A DNA stretch of 64,000 nt from Diploscapter coronatus (taxonomy: Eukaryota > Nematoda > Chromadorea > Rhabditida > Rhabditidae): contig OZ038422.1 of assembly GCA_964036155.1 (NCBI GenBank), positions 21,971,201 to 22,035,200 on the forward strand, written 5' to 3'. Of this stretch, positions 59,787 through 64,000 are shown one piece after another. The notes under the pieces are model-generated. The model made no database searches. It was given only the letters and a program-made list of their open reading frames with translations, and had not been told where the DNA came from. The stretch's first letter is position 1, and the number at the start of each line of letters is the position of its first letter. The translations under genes and the position numbers were made by a program.

Positions 59787-60005
59787 CTGAAGAGAACACG
59801 AACTTTCGAAAAAAAAATTCCTCAAAAATTATTGGAAACAACTAAATCCTCCCTCCCTTTCTTTCCTCTCATTCGTCTTCTTTGATTAATTTTGAACTAC
59901 GCGCTTAAACGCAGAGTACGCTGTAAAAACTCGCAGTCGTTGTACGGATAGTGGGATGTCGCACATTTCTGTTGTCGCGGTTTTCCTCCTCGTCTGTAAT
60001 TCAAA

Positions 60006-60314
60006 TTAACAGTGTCTTTTACCTAAATTTATTCCGTTTACCATCTCCCTTGAATTGTTGACGATTCGTATCATTTCATTCATTCTGTCTATCGTTAAAA
60101 GTCGCTCGAAAATGATTGAATTTTCTTCGTTCAAATTTTTGGGATTTTTCCTCCACTTCGTCCAAATCAGTAAATTCTCTCTACTTTTGCTGATTTTCGC
60201 ATACTGTAGATCATAACCATTTGTCTGTGTAGCTGTGCTGATTTGTGATAGCAAACTGCCCATCGTTTGTTTTTTCGGCAATCGAACTGCAAGCCACGTA
60301 TTCGATTCGATCAA
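60006..60314 (-). CDS. unsupported open frame of 102 codons
   Basis: This frame is moderately long for the AT-rich surroundings and lies upstream of the FRA10AC1-family gene on the same strand. It ends in a possible donor (TTTAG then GTAAAA), but the phase does not fit the next exon. No motif, signal peptide or membrane segment was seen. It is most likely chance. Confidence 0.12.
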   Translation of the reverse strand: MIESNTWLAVRLPKKQTMGSLLSQISTATQTNGYDLQYAKISKSRENLLIWTKWRKNPKNLNEENSIIFERLLTIDRMNEMIRIVNNSREMVNGINLGKRHC

Positions 60315-60504
60315 ATTGATGGTCTGTGCAGCAAGGGAGAGAGAGAGATGACAGAGTGGAGAGAACAGCGAGTGTTAGAATGGGGATGAAGATTCCACTC
60401 TCATTCTATCCCTTATTTGCACTACTCTTTCACAGACCCACACACTTCCCTGCTGCTCCCACTTTCTCAGTTCTATCGATTGAAACAATTCCCTATGCTC
60501 ATTT

Positions 60505-60665
60505 CAGACCTAACACAACTTTCAGCCAGAACAAAAATTGTAGAGGGGCACTCAAATCAAAATGCTTCTGTAGAAAATTTATTTATAGGGGGTACGAAGA
60601 AAAGACTTGGGAAAAATGTTTTGCATGACGGGGGTAAGCTCGAACGATTTGGTCTAGTTCTTACA
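60505..60665. repeat. dispersed repeat, copy 2
   Basis: This block resembles 52578-52740 over several ordered segments: ACTTTCAGCCAGAACA, TAGAAAATTTATTTATAGGGGG and AAGCTCGAACGATTTGGTCTA. No target duplication was found. Confidence 0.4.
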
Positions 60666-63229
60666 TAGATCTTTCATTCGTTTCAATGGTCATCTTGTGG
60701 AAAATACTCTGTTCAATCCTAGACAGATCTAGGCAAAACTTGAGCTAAAATCTCGTCGCAGACCCCCTCCACTATATTTCATGTTCTGGCTGATTGTTAG
60801 TTTAGATCTGATACAGACAAATTTGCCTCCGTATGATTTTGCCTGTTCCGTTTTGCTTTAAAATATGCTTTTTCGCTTGGTATTCCAAATTAAATACACC
60901 CAATTTTTATTCCGTTCCGACTTTATTACATTATGTATCTTTGCATTTTCGATTCCAGTAAACTCTCTTCATTATCTTATCAGCGATATGTTGATCTCTA
61001 GATAAGCAGGGATTTTTGCTAGATTAGATCAAACGTAGACGCTCATAGGGATTGCTAATGTGGAGGGGGAGGGACTATTCGGCTAATTTTTTTTAACACT
61101 TTTCAACTGCAATTTAATCTCAATTTTCACTTATCTATTTAGACAGTCTTCTGTTTCTGCCCCGTTTTGCAGTCTATTCAAATACAATGCCTGTCTGCTT
61201 CCTGTCAATAATTCCCCATTCCCTTTCTCTCTATTCTCTTATCATTCCACTGGCTCACATTCTCATTCTGTTTCTGTGTTTCACTTTTTCATCTGATAAG
61301 GGTTTTGTTCAGATTTTCGCTGTCTATCAAAACCCCTTTTGAATGCAGATGTCAATCACAATTAAGACACGCTGCATGCTTCTAATGTAATTAATTCAAT
61401 TACGAGTATGTCCTCATTGCTATGCAGAGGATTTCTCTCATCCTACAGATATTTCTACATTTAGAGTCAGCAAATACTCAATTTCTAACCTGTGCATGTG
61501 GCTGAGCACACGTTTCTTCCGTTCCTTGCTCTATGTTCAATTCCATGAACAGTTGTGATGTTACAACGAATCAAATCTTTTAGTACTTATATTTTACTAA
61601 ATTCCTGCGTTTTGTTTCTCTCAAATTTTTCTTTTCATATTATTTATTTTTTCTTATTTTGAGATGTTCTTCCCTTAGCAACGAGTGTTTTCAATTCAGT
61701 TGGCCTTCTGTTTTTGACGAAATTGCCCGAATTGAGTGTTGGAGTTTTCAATTTGCACATTTCTGATTTGTGACGTCAGAAATATTGAAAATATAAAAAG
61801 CTTCTAGTCTGTTTGTCTTTCTAAAGAATTTGCAATTCTGTCCTTCTCGTTCTATAAACTGGAAGACAATTTCCGTTCTCTGCTAATTGTAAGGCATTAT
61901 TAATACCCTTTGAATAGTTTTCTATTTTCTGCAAGTGCACCTGAAACTGAGTATATTTTGAACCTTGCTCTTCACAATGGTCGATAGTTATTTCCTTTCT
62001 CTACTGCATACTTCTGCTTCTTCGATTCAATAGTTTTCCTGCCAAATTTAAGTAGAAATTATGGCCTTGTCTGTTTCCATTCAATTTTGTTGACTTGCAA
62101 ATGGAACATATCAAAAATTATAAACAGCAGATTTTTTTCGCGACATTTTATTTTCGAATCGAAACAATAGCATCGAATACGGTAGCTCCAGTTTGTGAGT
62201 TTTGTTCAAATACAATATTTGATGAGGATCAGCTCTTTTTTTTGCAAAGATGGTGAAAAATGTCGAAAAATTGTGATTGTACACTAAAATGTGGGGAATT
62301 GTGCAAAGTAGATGACAGAGACACAGACCGAGACAGTCAGACAGTCGGTCGATTCGAGAGGGTTATAAACAGGAAGGGAGAGGGAGGAGAGCCTTGACCC
62401 TGTGGCCCTTTCTCATTTCCTTCTCCTCCCCCTTTCTTCTTCGCCACCACAAACTTTCTCAGCATTCAAATATCGTCATTCTATCGATCACTTCGATTCT
62501 TTAACAATTTCCACCGATATTCACTCGATGTCTCTCAATATCAGTTATCCGATGGCCTAAAATGATGCAAATCTTCGACTTCTCACCTCAATCTGCACAT
62601 TCTTGTGTTTTGTTTGGACAGAAAGGATCATTTTTGTCGGTCGTTTCTTTGCAAAACGTCTTTAAAATGGGTCAGAGAAGTAAAGTAAAGAAGAAGGGAA
62701 AAAGACGAGAAAAGAAGGGGGGAAGGGAGATAATAGAGACCAATTGGATGACAGACACACTGCATATCAGTTACATGCAGGAGAACTGTTAGACCATCAC
62801 AATTCCCTTCTCTTCTCGTCATTTTCTCCAAAATGACGAACTCCAAACTCTAGAAAAATCGATCGATGGTCTGTGAAACGCGTTTCTCTCATTTTCTAAA
62901 TACAATGTCCCTCGCTCTTCCAATCAACCAATTCAACAATCTCTTCGTTTCATTTTCATTACATTTGCATAACTTCGATCATTTCACTCGTCGTTTTCAT
63001 TTGGATTTCGTTCTTCTCACTTTCTAAATTTGAATGCATCCTCCCATTTCCCGTTCGTCATTTTTCGTTTCGTGCCTTCAAACACATCAATCCGCTCATC
63101 CAATTTTCCTTTCTGCAGGTAATCCAGCAGTGTCAGCCAGCGTGTCGTTGGATCGTCACTCTAACGGTTGCTTTTAACTCTGCCTTTTCGCTCTTCAACA
63201 GGTAAACCTGCACATTCATCCTGATCTCG

Positions 63230-63310
63230 TCTGCATCAGCCAGCACGGCCGAGCTCAGCCTTGGTAAAACCGAGCAATCGGCTGAACTCGACCGGCCTAG
63301 CAGATGCAGA
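63230..63310. repeat. hairpin with 31-base arms
   Basis: The arm 63230-63260 and the reverse complement of 63280-63310 match at about 25 of 31 positions around a 19-base loop. The size and mismatch pattern resemble a small-RNA precursor, but a foldback repeat is equally possible. Confidence 0.55.
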
Positions 63311-64000
63311 GTCTTGTAACGCCCACCCAATTTTTGCATAAAATTCTCTATAATTATGCATGAATTGGGTGAATTTCTCAACTCTGTGTGGGCCGCCTTT
63401 ACAAAATGAGCCGGTGTCTTTTACAGACGGTGTCCGGTGTGGCGTTCCGGCGATGTATAATACAGGGGATCCAAATTTTCAACGCCTCAATGTTTTCGCC
63501 AAAAATGCAGGCTATTCTCTCCTTGCAAAAATAGTGTTCGAAGAGAGGAAAAGACACCATACGGATTTTTCTTGGGTACCAATTCGATTGAAATAGAAGT
63601 AACTTCGAACAGCCCTGCTATAGGGATTGTTGTCAACATTGAACACGCAGATAGAGATGGAGCTGCTACTTTGAATTATTGCACTAATTTCATAAACAAA
63701 AAGAGTTCAATAAAACAACTCATTTGTATTTTGAAGTATCACTGGTAAACTTTGTAGCAACCGATGAGGGTGAATTTCACGTTCTTTTTTCCAACTTCGA
63801 GCATAGCTCAAAGGGAATTTTATTTTATACCGACATTTCGCAAACCCATGCCTCAATTTCACGTCATACTTCTATTCACTTATTCGTATCTTCTCCTGCA
63901 AAATCAATACCCCTGTTCAGCGCTAAAATAAACATCCGAAAGAAGGGGGGTAGCTTGAAAGGTAAAAAATAAATCCAGAAAATCGTATATGAAAAATCCG

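Larger units (their letters stand above)
59787..64000. other. gene-poor right end
   Basis: This is the upstream side of the FRA10AC1-family gene and beyond. A plus-strand signal-peptide-like start (MSHISVVAVFLLVC) lies at 59954, and a short VIQQCQPAC frame follows a CTGCAG at 63114-63119, but they could not be joined into a gene. The region also holds a dispersed repeat (60505-60665), a hairpin (63230-63310) and pyrimidine-rich stretches. No complete gene was supported. Confidence 0.35.

Noticed and set aside
63114..63180. VIQQCQPAC frame after CTGCAG, resembling Gln-Cys-rich nematode secreted proteins
   Set aside because: It is too short, no consistent flanking exons were found and the repeat motif is not continued.

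Overview
The window is nuclear DNA of a nematode. The evidence is two seven-transmembrane chemoreceptor genes of nematode-only families (Srg-like and Sre-like), many introns of about 45-60 nt with TTTCAG or TTTTAG acceptors, start codons placed directly after TTTCAG-type sites as expected for spliced-leader trans-splicing, and a mariner transposon. All gene models were assembled by hand from six-frame reading, splice signals, codon phase and remembered family conservation, so single exon borders may be off by a few bases. The species was not determined.

Layout. 454-4477 (-): an unrecognised type I membrane protein with two hAT-type MITEs in its introns. 5181-6445: a dead mariner. 6657-8328 (-): a kelch-repeat type II membrane protein, with a broken partial duplicate at 8476-8800. 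9990-13801 (-): a CDC25 phosphatase. 13802-17476: mostly non-coding, with two weak small-gene candidates. 17477-19398 (+) and 20012-21974 (+): the two chemoreceptors. 22789-28066 (-): RBBP5, the WD40 subunit of the COMPASS/MLL H3K4 methyltransferase. 28682-33915 (+): a NADAR-domain protein, divergent from rbbp-5. 34509-37618 (+): an unrecognised multi-exon gene. 38354-40785 (-): beta-ureidopropionase. 40786-47294: about 6.5 kb with no gene seen. 47295-56231 (+): a very long, disordered Glu/Pro/Ser/Gln/Gly-rich protein made of repeated exon modules, with two foldback elements in its introns. 57257-59786 (-): a FRA10AC1-family nuclear protein. 59787-64000: gene-poor, with hairpins and a dispersed repeat.

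The genes do not form one pathway. RBBP5 (chromatin), FRA10AC1 (a likely RNA-processing protein), CDC25 (cell cycle) and beta-ureidopropionase (pyrimidine breakdown) are conserved housekeeping genes. The chemoreceptors, kelch protein, membrane protein and modular acidic protein are lineage-specific. Notable structure: three GC-AG introns, two RBBP5 exon joins that fit best with GAG acceptors, and a 648-bp element whose outer arms are identical for more than 100 bp.
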